Below are positions 8,778 to 16,618 of a stretch of DNA of 64,000 bases, piece after piece. Numbering within the stretch: the first letter of the stretch is position 1; each line of letters opens with the position of its first letter. Origin of the DNA: Segatella buccae ATCC 33574 (lineage in GTDB: Bacteria; Bacteroidota; Bacteroidia; Bacteroidales; Bacteroidaceae); contig NZ_GL586311.1 in assembly GCF_000184945.1 (NCBI RefSeq), positions 856,087 through 920,086 of the forward strand. Reading direction: 5' to 3'. Below the pieces are notes generated by a model. That model was not told the origin of the DNA and did no database searches. It saw nothing but the letters and a program-made list of their open reading frames with translations. Both the position numbers and the translations under genes were made by a program.

Positions 8778-9881
8778 TTATACATTAAATCTGAAGTGCA
8801 TGATGTCGCCGTCCTGCACCACATATTCCTTGCCCTCGATGCCCAGTTTCCCGGCTTCTCGAACGGCACTTTCAGAGCCATAACGGATGTAGTCGTCATA
8901 CTTGATGACCTCGGCACGGATGAATCCCTTTTCGAAGTCGGTGTGTATGACGCCCGCACACTGCGGTGCTTTCCATCCCTTGTGGTAAGTCCAGGCCTTC
9001 ACTTCCATCTCTCCGGCCGTGATAAACGTTTCAAGATTGAGCAGCGCGTAGGCCTTTTTGATGAGTCGGTTCACGCCGCTCTCCGTCAGTCCGAGTTCTT
9101 CGAGAAACAGCTGCTTGTCCTCGTAGGTTTCAAGCGAAGCGATGTCCTCCTCCGTCTTGGCGGCGATAACCATTGCCTCGGCCCCTTCTCGGGCAGCAAT
9201 TTCTTCTATCCGGCGCGAGTAGTCATTGCCTGTTTTGGCACTCGCTTCATCCACGTTGCACACATAGAGCACGGGCTTTGTAGTGAGCAGAAACAGGTCG
9301 TGGGCCGCCTGTTGTTCCTCCTTGCTGTCGAAACTCACCTCCCGGGCGTTGCGTCCCTGCTCCAACACCTCCTTGAAAGCCTCCAGCACTGTCACCATCA
9401 CCTTGGCATCCTTGTTGCCCGCAGCCGCCGTCTTCTGCTGTTTGGCCAGCTGTGCGTCGATGGTTTCGAGATCTTTAAGCTGCAATTCGGTGTCGATGAT
9501 TTCCTTGTCGGCAATGGGATCTACGGCCATGCCTCCCTCGCGTACGATGTTGTCGTCGTCGAAACAGCGCACCACATGGATGATGGCGTCGCACTCGCGG
9601 ATGTTGCCCAGGAACTTATTGCCCAGTCCCTCTCCTTTGGATGCGCCTTTCACGAGTCCGGCAATGTCGACTATCTCGCACGTGGCAGGCACGATGCGTC
9701 CCGGATGCACGAGCTCGGCCAACTTGTTGAGGCGCTCGTCGGGCACGGTGATAACGCCCAGATTGGGTTCTATCGTACAGAAAGGAAAGTTTGCCGACTG
9801 CGCTTTGGCACTCGACAAGCAGTTGAAAAGTGTGGACTTGCCCACGTTGGGGAGTCCCACGATGCCGCATTTTAAAGCCAT
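8778..9881 (-). CDS. ychF: Ribosome-binding ATPase/GTPase YchF (Obg family)
   Basis: 367 residues from ATG 9881 (MALKCGIVGLPNVGKST); a longer frame upstream is rejected because the family starts here and the promoter lies at 9947-9978. P-loop GLPNVGKST at residues 8-16, switch DIAGLVKGASKGEG, a coiled middle region and a C-terminal TGS-like domain ending in the family's VVQDGDIMHFRFNV. YchF is a universally conserved P-loop protein that binds ribosomes and prefers ATP. It is probably the first gene of a unit with lgt. Confidence 0.97.
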   Translation of the reverse strand: MALKCGIVGLPNVGKSTLFNCLSSAKAQSANFPFCTIEPNLGVITVPDERLNKLAELVHPGRIVPATCEIVDIAGLVKGASKGEGLGNKFLGNIRECDAIIHVVRCFDDDNIVREGGMAVDPIADKEIIDTELQLKDLETIDAQLAKQQKTAAAGNKDAKVMVTVLEAFKEVLEQGRNAREVSFDSKEEQQAAHDLFLLTTKPVLYVCNVDEASAKTGNDYSRRIEEIAAREGAEAMVIAAKTEEDIASLETYEDKQLFLEELGLTESGVNRLIKKAYALLNLETFITAGEMEVKAWTYHKGWKAPQCAGVIHTDFEKGFIRAEVIKYDDYIRYGSESAVREAGKLGIEGKEYVVQDGDIMHFRFNV

Positions 9882-9946
9882 TTTATCTTCTAAACGTTTT
9901 ATGATGAGCCGATTGGGGTTGTCGGCCGATAATTTGATTGATAGTG

Positions 9947-9978
9947 CAAAAATACACAAATAAAACGACATTATTCAA
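9947..9978 (-). promoter_or_regulatory. ychF promoter
   Basis: On the minus strand TTG (9976-9978), 21-base spacer, TATTTTTG (9947-9954), giving a leader of about 60 bases. Confidence 0.6.
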
Positions 9979-10077
9979 TTTTAATCCTTATATTTGTGAC
10001 ATTAAATAGATATTTCGGGAATCGTCTTGACTCCCGGCAGATAAAAAGTAGAACTCGTTTTATAGTTAAAAGACAAA

Positions 10078-10338
10078 ATGACAAAAGAAAAATTCTTCGG
10101 TACCATGGGCTGGGTAGGCATGGCCACCTCAGTGTTGATGTATGTATTCTATTTCCCCCAGATACAAAACAATCTGGAGGGGCATAAGGGCACTTTCATT
10201 CAGCCTTTCATGGCCGGCATCAACTGCACGTTGTGGGTGGCCTACGGACTTTTCAAGGAGAAGCGCGACCTGCCTTTGGCCATAGCCAATACGCCCGGTA
10301 TCATCTTCGGCTTCGTGGCCGCTTTCACGGCGTTATAG
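10078..10338 (+). CDS. SemiSWEET-type sugar transporter
   Basis: 86 residues in three predicted helices: one MtN3/PQ-loop repeat unit, the size of bacterial SemiSWEETs, which work as dimers carrying sugars across the inner membrane. The PQ motif in MYVFYFPQIQNNL marks helix 1; helix 2 holds AGINCTLWVAYGLF and helix 3 IANTPGIIFGFVAAF, with a conserved Asn. A possible -7 box (TATATTTG, 9989-9996) lies 80 bases upstream. The substrate cannot be read from sequence. The nitroreductase follows 99 bases later. Confidence 0.85.
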   Translation: MTKEKFFGTMGWVGMATSVLMYVFYFPQIQNNLEGHKGTFIQPFMAGINCTLWVAYGLFKEKRDLPLAIANTPGIIFGFVAAFTAL

Positions 10339-10437
10339 AGCAATCGGGGGGAATGAGGAGTTAAGAGTGGGGTCTCCAACGCCTTTGGCTTCCGGTAACT
10401 CCTTATAATTCCCAAACTTAAATAAACAGCAAGAGAT

Positions 10438-11169
10438 ATGAATTTACAAGAGATTCTGGAACATCGGCGGGCCGTAAGGCATTTCGACCCGGCCCGACTG
10501 ATTGACGCGGAGCGGGTGAAGCAGTGTTTGGAAATGGCCACACTGGCTCCCACGAGTTCGAATATGCAGCTGTGGGAGTGCTATCATGTGACCGATGAGG
10601 CTGTGCTGAAGAAGTTGAGCCGGGCCTGCTTCAATCAGCTCACGGCCCGTTCGGCCCGGCAGATGGTGGTGTTTGTCACCCGGCAAGACCGCTATCACAG
10701 CCATGCCCGTGCCGTTATTGCCTTTGAGGAGGGTAACATACGGCGCAACAGTCCTGCCGATAAGCAGTTGAAGCGCACGGCAAAGCAGCATCTCTATTAT
10801 GATCGGGTGATACCTTTCCTCTACTCGCGCTGCTTCGGACTGGCCGGATTGGCCCGCAAGATGCTTGCCCAGACGATCGGTCTGTTCCGCCCTATCGTGC
10901 ATCAGGTGTCCGAGAGTGACATGCGGGTGGTGGTACACAAGAGTTGTGCGCTGGCTGTGCAAACGTTCATGCTGGCCATGAGCGAAGCCGGCTATGACAC
11001 CTGTCCGCTCGAAGGATTCGATAGTCGGTTGGTAAAGAAAGCACTCGGGCTACCCTACGGGGTGGAAATTAACATGGTGGTTACCTGCGGCGTGCGCCTT
11101 CCCGACGGCGTTTGGGGCGACCGTTTCCGTCTGCCTTTTGAAGAAACCTACCACAGAGTGGGACAATAG
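10438..11169 (+). CDS. Nitroreductase-family flavoprotein
   Basis: 243 residues. The start fits the family: MNLQEILEHRRAVRHFDP with the RRAVR FMN-phosphate-binding segment, then LAPTSSNMQLWE. The middle (residues ~85-145) is longer and more basic than in small nitroreductases. The C-terminal part has QTFMLAMSEAGYDTCPLEGFD and the LGLPYG segment. Such FMN enzymes reduce nitro-compounds or quinones with NAD(P)H as dimers; the natural substrate is unknown. No promoter was found in the 99-base gap, so transcription from the SemiSWEET promoter is plausible. Confidence 0.88.
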   Translation: MNLQEILEHRRAVRHFDPARLIDAERVKQCLEMATLAPTSSNMQLWECYHVTDEAVLKKLSRACFNQLTARSARQMVVFVTRQDRYHSHARAVIAFEEGNIRRNSPADKQLKRTAKQHLYYDRVIPFLYSRCFGLAGLARKMLAQTIGLFRPIVHQVSESDMRVVVHKSCALAVQTFMLAMSEAGYDTCPLEGFDSRLVKKALGLPYGVEINMVVTCGVRLPDGVWGDRFRLPFEETYHRVGQ

Positions 11170-11250
11170 CAGGCATTGGGACTGTCTTGGAGTGCAATAA
11201 ACTTTGCTTCTGCATTTGCCTTTTGGCAGATACGTGTAGCCAAGAGAGGC

Positions 11251-12318
11251 CTACGGCTGATTGAGCGGCACCCCCTTATAGGCATTGCGGCTCATGAACA
11301 CAGCGATGGTTTTCATTCTCACATAGTTTTCCGAAAGGTAGACGAAGCCCTCGTTGCCATAATTTTTGCCCCACGAGTTTTTGAAGACGAAATAGGTTCG
11401 TCCCCGCAGGCGGAACATCCCCACCATCTCCATGGCATGGTCGTCGGTGGTGAGCAACCGGTCGAAGTCACGTTGCCGTTCTTGTTGGGTGGCTGTGTGT
11501 CCTTCTTCTTTTTCCGTCACCAGACACCCGTTGACAGGCGAGCGGAATCCCGGTTCGCTGATGTCGCCCTCCCAGCACACAGGGTGGCCTGTGAGCAGTG
11601 CCTGCCTGATGTGGGCCATGAGTGTGTCGAGGGGCAGATTGTAGAATGTGTCGCGCAGGCGGTTGTCGGGTGTTTCGAGTTCAAATGAGCGGAAGAAGGG
11701 ATGGTTGGTGAAACTTGTGAGTGAGAGATAATCTCCCGGGAGACACACGCTTTGGGCAAATTGGAGCGTGGTGTATTCAGCTCCGAGCATGTGTACGAAC
11801 CGCAAGGGAGAGAAGTTTGTCTCTTCGTCGAGCAGGTTGTCGAGCCGTGCGAGGTAGTTGTCTGGTCCCGTGCGGTGGGTGATGGCCTCATTGCCCATGA
11901 GCATGGCCTTTCGGCAGAGCGTGCCATAGTCGGCCGGATGCTTCTCTTCCTCGAAAGTGTAAGGCTGCATACCGTATTTTTCCATGTAGCGCAAGGTCAT
12001 GGATGCCATACCTCGCAGGCTGATGGGGTGCTTTCCGCGTGAGAAATAATAGTCTGTGGCCTGTTCGCGCATCATCATGCGGGCCACAAAAGCCGGTGAC
12101 AGATTCACCGAGTCGCCCATCATCAGCCGCTCACTTTCGATGGTGGCCAGCATGGCATAGACCCAGCACAGGTCGCTGCGCCCCTGGTCTTTCGCGGGTG
12201 TACACTTCACGTACGCCTCCATCCGTATCTTTCCTGCCCTCTGCCGTTGAGGCTGCCTGCGGGTGCAGGCCGTCAAGAGGGCCAGTCCGGCCATGGCTAT
12301 GATGATTTTCTGTTTCAT
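11251..12318 (-). CDS. Lipoprotein cysteine protease, C1-like (bleomycin-hydrolase type)
   Basis: 355 residues. The N-terminus has a lipoprotein signal ending LLTAC, so it is probably anchored in the periplasm or outer membrane. Papain-fold catalytic residues are visible: Gln in KDQGRSDLC, the nucleophile Cys in LCWVYAMLATIE, His in DDHAMEMVGM and Asn in KNSWGKNYGNEGF. The pattern is closest to C1-like proteases of Bacteroidetes such as the bleomycin-hydrolase group. A -7 box (TAACTTTG, 12329-12336) ends only 10 bases before the ATG, giving a leader of a few bases. It is divergent from glf. Confidence 0.88.
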   Translation of the reverse strand: MKQKIIIAMAGLALLTACTRRQPQRQRAGKIRMEAYVKCTPAKDQGRSDLCWVYAMLATIESERLMMGDSVNLSPAFVARMMMREQATDYYFSRGKHPISLRGMASMTLRYMEKYGMQPYTFEEEKHPADYGTLCRKAMLMGNEAITHRTGPDNYLARLDNLLDEETNFSPLRFVHMLGAEYTTLQFAQSVCLPGDYLSLTSFTNHPFFRSFELETPDNRLRDTFYNLPLDTLMAHIRQALLTGHPVCWEGDISEPGFRSPVNGCLVTEKEEGHTATQQERQRDFDRLLTTDDHAMEMVGMFRLRGRTYFVFKNSWGKNYGNEGFVYLSENYVRMKTIAVFMSRNAYKGVPLNQP

Positions 12319-12357
12319 TCCGATGATGCAAAGTTAGTGAATTTTCCTTTCAATCAC

Positions 12358-12388
12358 TTGTAAATGTCAAATCAAAAAGCTATTTTTG
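12358..12388 (+). promoter_or_regulatory. glf promoter
   Basis: TTG (12358-12360), 20-base spacer, TATTTTTG (12381-12388). Predicted transcription starts near 12395, about 26 bases before a small leader ORF and about 93 bases before glf. Confidence 0.65.
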
Positions 12389-12420
12389 CAAATGAAGTTA
12401 TAAATATCGGAGGATAGAAA

Positions 12421-12486
12421 ATGAGTGCGAATGACACGGCAATGAATTTTTTCTCATTGGCATATTTCCCTCCCAACACACACTGA
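12421..12486 (+). CDS. 21-codon leader ORF upstream of glf
   Basis: ATG at 12421 is preceded by GGAGG (12409-12413) at a 7-base spacing, a Shine-Dalgarno match rarely so good in this phylum. The peptide is MSANDTAMNFFSLAYFPPNTH and its TGA ends one base before the glf ATG, so translation of the two would be coupled. A CCTCC at about 12472-12476, late in the ORF, could pair with the GGAGG. A regulatory leader peptide is inference; a chance ORF cannot be excluded. Confidence 0.45.
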   Translation: MSANDTAMNFFSLAYFPPNTH

Positions 12487-12487
12487 T

Positions 12488-13681
12488 ATGGAAAAATACG
12501 ACTATCTGATAGTGGGTTCCGGCCTTTTCGGAGCCACTTTCGCCTATCGTGCCCGGCAGGCCGGCAAGCGTTGTCTGGTGATAGACAAGCGCCCCCACTT
12601 GGGAGGCAATGTCTATTGCGAGAGCGTGGAAGGCATCAATGTGCATGTCTACGGTGCTCATATTTTCCACACGAGCAACAAGCGGGTGTGGAATTTCGTC
12701 AACAGCATCGTGGAGTTCAACCGATATACCAATTCGCCCGTGGCCAACTATAAGGGGCGGCTCTACAACCTGCCGTTCAACATGAACACTTTCTATGCCG
12801 TGTGGGGTGTGACCACCCCTGCAGAGGCGCAGGCCAAACTCGACGAACAGCGGGCCGAAGCCGTGGCCCGTATGCAGGCCGACGGGGCCACCGAACCGCG
12901 CAATCTTGAGGAGCAGGCGCAGGTGCTCATCGGGCGCGACATCTACGAGCGGCTCATCAAGGGCTACACCGAGAAGCAATGGGGGCGCAAATGCACCGAA
13001 CTGCCGGCTTTCATCATCAAGCGATTGCCTGTGCGCATGGTGTTTGACAACAACTATTTCAACGATGCCTATCAGGGAATACCCATCGGTGGCTACAACA
13101 AACTCATCGATGGTCTGCTTGCAGGGGTGGAGACCGTGACGGGGGTTGACTTCTTCGACATCGGTTGTAAGCAAGGGGCATCCGGCCGATGGCAATTCAC
13201 GATGCCCCCGACCGACGGCTGCACTTCCGGCTCCCGGGAGGCTGAGGCTGCCACGCTTGTCTATACCGGGCAGTTGGATGAGTTTTTCGGCTATCGTTTT
13301 GGCAAACTCAACTACCGCACGGTGCGCTTTGAGACCGAAGTGCTTAATGAGCCCAATCATCAGGGCAATGCCGTGGTCAACTACACCGAGGCCGACGTTC
13401 CCTATACGCGCATCATCGAGCATAAGCATTTCGAGAGTTTCGGCCCTGCCGTGTATGCCAATCCCAAGACCGTGGTCTCGCGGGAATACAGCACGGAGTG
13501 GCAGGATGGCATGGAACCTTATTATCCCGTGAACGACGAAAAGAACAGCCGGCTGGCCGGACAGTACCGCGAATTGGCGGCAACTATGCGGAATGTTGTC
13601 TTCGGAGGCCGGTTGGCTGAATATAAATACTACGACATGGCACCCATCATCGAGCAGGTGTTGGGAATGGAAATCGACTGA
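12488..13681 (+). CDS. glf: UDP-galactopyranose mutase
   Basis: 397 residues. The enzyme interconverts UDP-galactopyranose and UDP-galactofuranose using reduced FAD, supplying Galf for surface glycans. The FAD fingerprint is at the N-terminus (YLIVGSGLFGATFAYRARQAG), followed by LGGNVY, YGAHIFHTSNKRVW and the GYTEKQWGR substrate loop; the C-terminal half has YTRIIEHKHFE and the EYKYYDMAP ending. Residues ~230-245 (KQGASGRWQFTMPPTDGC) look like a small extra loop. No good Shine-Dalgarno of its own; it starts one base after the leader ORF. The GT2 glycosyltransferase 3 kb away is a possible Galf-using partner. Confidence 0.95.
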   Translation: MEKYDYLIVGSGLFGATFAYRARQAGKRCLVIDKRPHLGGNVYCESVEGINVHVYGAHIFHTSNKRVWNFVNSIVEFNRYTNSPVANYKGRLYNLPFNMNTFYAVWGVTTPAEAQAKLDEQRAEAVARMQADGATEPRNLEEQAQVLIGRDIYERLIKGYTEKQWGRKCTELPAFIIKRLPVRMVFDNNYFNDAYQGIPIGGYNKLIDGLLAGVETVTGVDFFDIGCKQGASGRWQFTMPPTDGCTSGSREAEAATLVYTGQLDEFFGYRFGKLNYRTVRFETEVLNEPNHQGNAVVNYTEADVPYTRIIEHKHFESFGPAVYANPKTVVSREYSTEWQDGMEPYYPVNDEKNSRLAGQYRELAATMRNVVFGGRLAEYKYYDMAPIIEQVLGMEID

Positions 13682-13761
13682 AATGTGAATAGGGGTAAAC
13701 GCACTTCTTTCGTGGATAACAATCTATGTGAGTGTCGGCGAATTTCACAAATGAAGCGAAT

Positions 13762-13793
13762 AAAGGACGAGCAACATTATATGCCCGTCCTTT
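13762..13793 (+). terminator. glf terminator
   Basis: AAAGGACG (13762-13769) pairs with CGTCCTTT (13786-13793), with extra GC pairs inside, and is followed by TTGTTT. Confidence 0.75.
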
Positions 13794-13862
13794 TGTTTCG
13801 TTTAGTTTTGTTTGTCAATAATAGATTTGGTAAATTCGAGATAAGAATTCTCGTTGCTTGTT

Positions 13863-14141
13863 TTATTTGTCATCATAGTGTCCTTGAAGGGAAACCACGT
13901 AGACGGTTACAATATCTTCGTCAATGGTATAAAGCAACCGGTTTTTCTGATCCAATCTTCTTGACCACATATTGGGCAAATATTTCAGTGGCTCCGGCTT
14001 CCCTGTCCCGGTATATGGGTGTTCTGACAATTCAAGAAACAAGGTCTCAACTTTCTTAATGACAGCCTTGTTTCCTGATTTGTAGATTTTCTGCAAATCC
14101 TTTTTCGATGTTCCCGCAAGTTCTACAGAATACTGTCCCAT
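13863..14141 (-). CDS. yoeB: YoeB/Txe-type mRNA interferase toxin
   Basis: 92 residues, RelE fold. The order of motifs fits YoeB: KKDLQKIYKSGN, then HPYTGTGKPEPLKYL, WSRRLDQKNRLLY and a C-terminal VSLQGHYDDK. YoeB binds the ribosomal A site and cuts mRNA during translation. It overlaps the antitoxin gene by 19 bases, the usual antitoxin-first arrangement. The module is AT-rich compared with glf, which fits transfer. Confidence 0.92.
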   Translation of the reverse strand: MGQYSVELAGTSKKDLQKIYKSGNKAVIKKVETLFLELSEHPYTGTGKPEPLKYLPNMWSRRLDQKNRLLYTIDEDIVTVYVVSLQGHYDDK

Positions 14142-14365
14142 ATATTGTTTATGTCTTTAATTTTTGTCGTTCTGCCACTTTTTATGTCTTCCAGTCCTTT
14201 CTGAATAGCCAGAAGTTCTTTCTTGGACAAGAAATCATCGTCGTCAGCAACGTTGAGGACTATCGGACGGGCATTTTTACGAGCGATAAAAACCGTCTCG
14301 TTCTCGGCCAAATCGAAATATTTTTTCTGATTGGCTCTAAATTCTCTTGTTGTGATTACTTGCAT
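14123..14365 (-). CDS. yefM: YefM/Phd-type antitoxin
   Basis: 80 residues. The N-terminal DNA-binding half begins MQVITTREFRANQKKYFD and contains ENETVFIARKNARPIVLNV, the YefM pattern. The C-terminal half is acidic and helical and would wrap the toxin. These antitoxins repress their own operon. A promoter lies at 14394-14424, and TTATCT...AGATAA (about 14384-14402) overlaps its -7 box, a possible operator. Confidence 0.92.
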   Translation of the reverse strand: MQVITTREFRANQKKYFDLAENETVFIARKNARPIVLNVADDDDFLSKKELLAIQKGLEDIKSGRTTKIKDINNIWDSIL

Positions 14366-14393
14366 GACTCTATGAATCTAATGTTATCTCGAA

Positions 14394-14424
14394 CAAAGAT
14401 AAGTGTTTTATTTCAAGTTTGCAA
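14394..14424 (-). promoter_or_regulatory. yefM-yoeB promoter
   Basis: On the minus strand TTG (14422-14424), 20-base spacer, TATCTTTG (14394-14401), about 28 bases upstream of yefM. Confidence 0.7.
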
Positions 14425-14454
14425 ATTTCCGCGTACTTATTTGTGTACACCTAT

Positions 14455-14884
14455 TTATAAAAATCGGTGGAAGGTGATGCCACAAGATATTGGATGATAG
14501 CGAATAATATCAACAAAAACACATCCGTCAAAATCTTCCAACCAGAATGGGAAGGTGGTTTGAAATCACCGTAAAAGTCAGCTGATTTTCATATTCAGGC
14601 TCTCCGAGCTTGTGAAAGAGCCACAGTTGAATGCCGAAAGGGCCACAGTTGCATTGCAACTGTGGCCCTTTTGCAAGCCCGTTTGGGCCCTTTCAGGGCT
14701 GTTTTTGGGCTCTGATATGTGTTGAGAAAATTCAAACGGCTGATTATTAGCACTTTAAAAATGCCGCCAAAATCGATTATTTTCGACGAGCAGGTTGCTT
14801 GTTGCAAATATCGCAAGCAGAGAGGCTGAAAACGAATAAATAGTTTGACAATTATCTATCCGAAAGTCTCCCCACTAAACATTG
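14455..14884 (+). repeat. 430-bp non-coding repeat, copy 1
   Basis: Aligns without gaps with 25195-25624 over most of its length (constant offset 10740) and with 56.28-56.68 kb in inverted orientation. It has no gene. At its centre is a hairpin with 16-base arms (14637-14652/14656-14671, AAAGGGCCACAGTTGC) and a 3-base loop, followed by TTTGCAAGCCCGTTTGGGCC. It fills most of the 541-base gap between yefM and the next gene. Confidence 0.85.
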
Positions 14885-14906
14885 GCTGGGGCGGGGAGAT
14901 TATTGG

Positions 14907-15689
14907 TCAAATGATCGGGGGCAAAAACTGCCGCCAGAAGTCTGCCCGCATGGGTTTGTTGAAGCCGTGGCAGGCCATGGGCAGCTGACGGCCGTTCTGC
15001 TCGTAGCAGAGACGGGGCTTGAGGTCGAACGAAAACTTGAGGGCTTCGGGCACGGTGGGCAGCCGGAGCTCTTGTGGAATGAGGGCCCAGAAGAGGTCTT
15101 CGTTGTAGAGGACATGTTCTTGGGCGTTGAAGCGGGCTATCTCGTCGGCATATTTCAGACAGGCGTCACGGAAGACCGACACACGGCGCAGGGAGAAACC
15201 GCCGTTGCCGATGCGTCCGAACATCTGGCAATGGAGTATCTTATGGGCAGGCTTGAGGCGGAGTTTGAGCCAAAGGTATTGCTTGAGTGGGAAGCGGGTA
15301 TAGCGTTTGCGGGTGGGCCAAGGGGCCGCCACGTGATCGTAGCCGCGCCGGCACCAGTCGTCCAGTTCGTCGCGGAACACCCAGGCATCGACATGGCAGA
15401 TGAGTATGTACTCGTAGTCGTTAAAGAGACTGTAGAAGTCGGCCGACATCATCATCTCGTTGTAACCGGCTATGCCGCGGGCCGTACCGAGCCATTGGGG
15501 TGACACCTCCACCTCGCCCACCTGCGGATATTGGACATGGAGGGCACCGAGGTCGAGGCCGGACGGCTTGAGAAACACGGCAGGATAGTCGGCCAGTTTC
15601 TCCAGATTGTTGGCAAGGGCGGCGGCTTCGTAACTTTTCAGTTCGGGCCGGTAGACGGGGATGATGATGAGAACGTTCTTGTGAGCCAT
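14907..15689 (-). CDS. DUF5672 family protein, probable glycosyltransferase
   Basis: 260 residues from ATG 15689 (MAHKNVLIIIPVYRPELKSYE); the frame is open further upstream, but this start lies 32 bases after the preceding gene and gives the expected first strand. Residues ~85-100 hold YILICHVDAWVFRDELDDW, a GT-A-like acidic metal site, and later come RIGNGGFSLRR and a NEDLFWALI segment. DUF5672 proteins occur in glycan operons. Last gene of the five-gene envelope operon. Cytoplasmic; donor and acceptor unknown. Confidence 0.8.
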   Translation of the reverse strand: MAHKNVLIIIPVYRPELKSYEAAALANNLEKLADYPAVFLKPSGLDLGALHVQYPQVGEVEVSPQWLGTARGIAGYNEMMMSADFYSLFNDYEYILICHVDAWVFRDELDDWCRRGYDHVAAPWPTRKRYTRFPLKQYLWLKLRLKPAHKILHCQMFGRIGNGGFSLRRVSVFRDACLKYADEIARFNAQEHVLYNEDLFWALIPQELRLPTVPEALKFSFDLKPRLCYEQNGRQLPMACHGFNKPMRADFWRQFLPPII

Positions 15690-15721
15690 AAGATTGTCAG
15701 TTGATGCAGGGCGCAGAGAGG

Positions 15722-16618
15722 TTATCTCTTGCCCAACCGCTCGTGTATGCCGTCTTGATAGGCCGTCCAGAGCATGGAGAGATCTTTCCACTGCCAAGCC
15801 TCGGTGAAAGGCATGGAGAGCAATGCAGGAATGATGTAGCCCGCCACACCGATGAAACTGCGCAGATAGCGCACTCCGAAGTTGCGCCCGTAGTGGTGGT
15901 TGAGATAGGCTTCATTGCGCACCTGATAGTAGCGTTTCCACTTCTTTTTCCGGTTGCGGCTGGTCCAAGTATCGTTGGAGAAGAACTTGTGCTTGTCCAT
16001 CAGGGCTTCGGGGATGTAGAGGAGCTTGAAACCGGCCAGATGGGCGCGCAGACAATAGTCGGTGTCGTCGCAGAAGATGAAGAGTTCGCGGTTGGGCAGA
16101 CCTATTTTTTCCACCACGCGCCGGGAGATGAACGGCCCCTCAAAGTCGGCCCCCACAATCTCTGTGGCTTGGTTTACTTGTTGTTTGGCCAGTTTGCGAC
16201 TGTGCAAAGAACCTACGGGATTGGTGAAATTGAAGTGTCGGAACTCGTGGGTGAACACCTTGCCTTCGAGCAGACGGCGGGGCGAGAGGATTCCCACTTC
16301 CGGCCGGTCGGTGTAGGGCAGCAGGCGGTCGAGGCAGTCGGGACGTGGAAACACATCGTCGTCCATGCACCATATCCAGTCGGCTCCCTCACTATAAGCC
16401 CGTTCGATGCCCGTGTAGAAGCCGCCCGAACCGCCCACATTGTCCTGATGCACCACGAGGAGGCCCGGTTGGGCGTCGAGCCATTCTCGGGTGCCATCGG
16501 TGGAACCGTTGTTCACAACGATGATACCGGTCAGCTTTTGCTGCTTGCGCAGACACTCGATGCCCTGCTTGAGCAGTTCGAGGCGGTTGAAAGTCACTAC
16601 GACGGCTGTTATCTTCAT
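15722..16618 (-). CDS. Family 2 glycosyltransferase, GlfT2-like
   Basis: 298 residues. GT-A fold: VVVTFNRLELLKQGIECL at the start, VNNGSTDGTREWL nucleotide-binding region, the metal site in DWIWCMDDDVFP (about residue 92) and FIFCDDTDYCLRAHLAGF toward the end. The NVGGSGGFYTGIERA segment is typical of GT2 enzymes grouped with galactofuranosyl- and rhamnosyltransferases. A galactofuranosyl donor would fit glf nearby, but this is inference. Its start overlaps the acyltransferase stop by 4 bases. Confidence 0.88.
   Translation of the reverse strand: MKITAVVVTFNRLELLKQGIECLRKQQKLTGIIVVNNGSTDGTREWLDAQPGLLVVHQDNVGGSGGFYTGIERAYSEGADWIWCMDDDVFPRPDCLDRLLPYTDRPEVGILSPRRLLEGKVFTHEFRHFNFTNPVGSLHSRKLAKQQVNQATEIVGADFEGPFISRRVVEKIGLPNRELFIFCDDTDYCLRAHLAGFKLLYIPEALMDKHKFFSNDTWTSRNRKKKWKRYYQVRNEAYLNHHYGRNFGVRYLRSFIGVAGYIIPALLSMPFTEAWQWKDLSMLWTAYQDGIHERLGKR

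Noticed and set aside
10351..10412. Inverted repeat ahead of the nitroreductase
   Set aside because: GAGGAGTTAAG and TAACTCCTT are present but pair over only a few bases; too weak to call a terminator.
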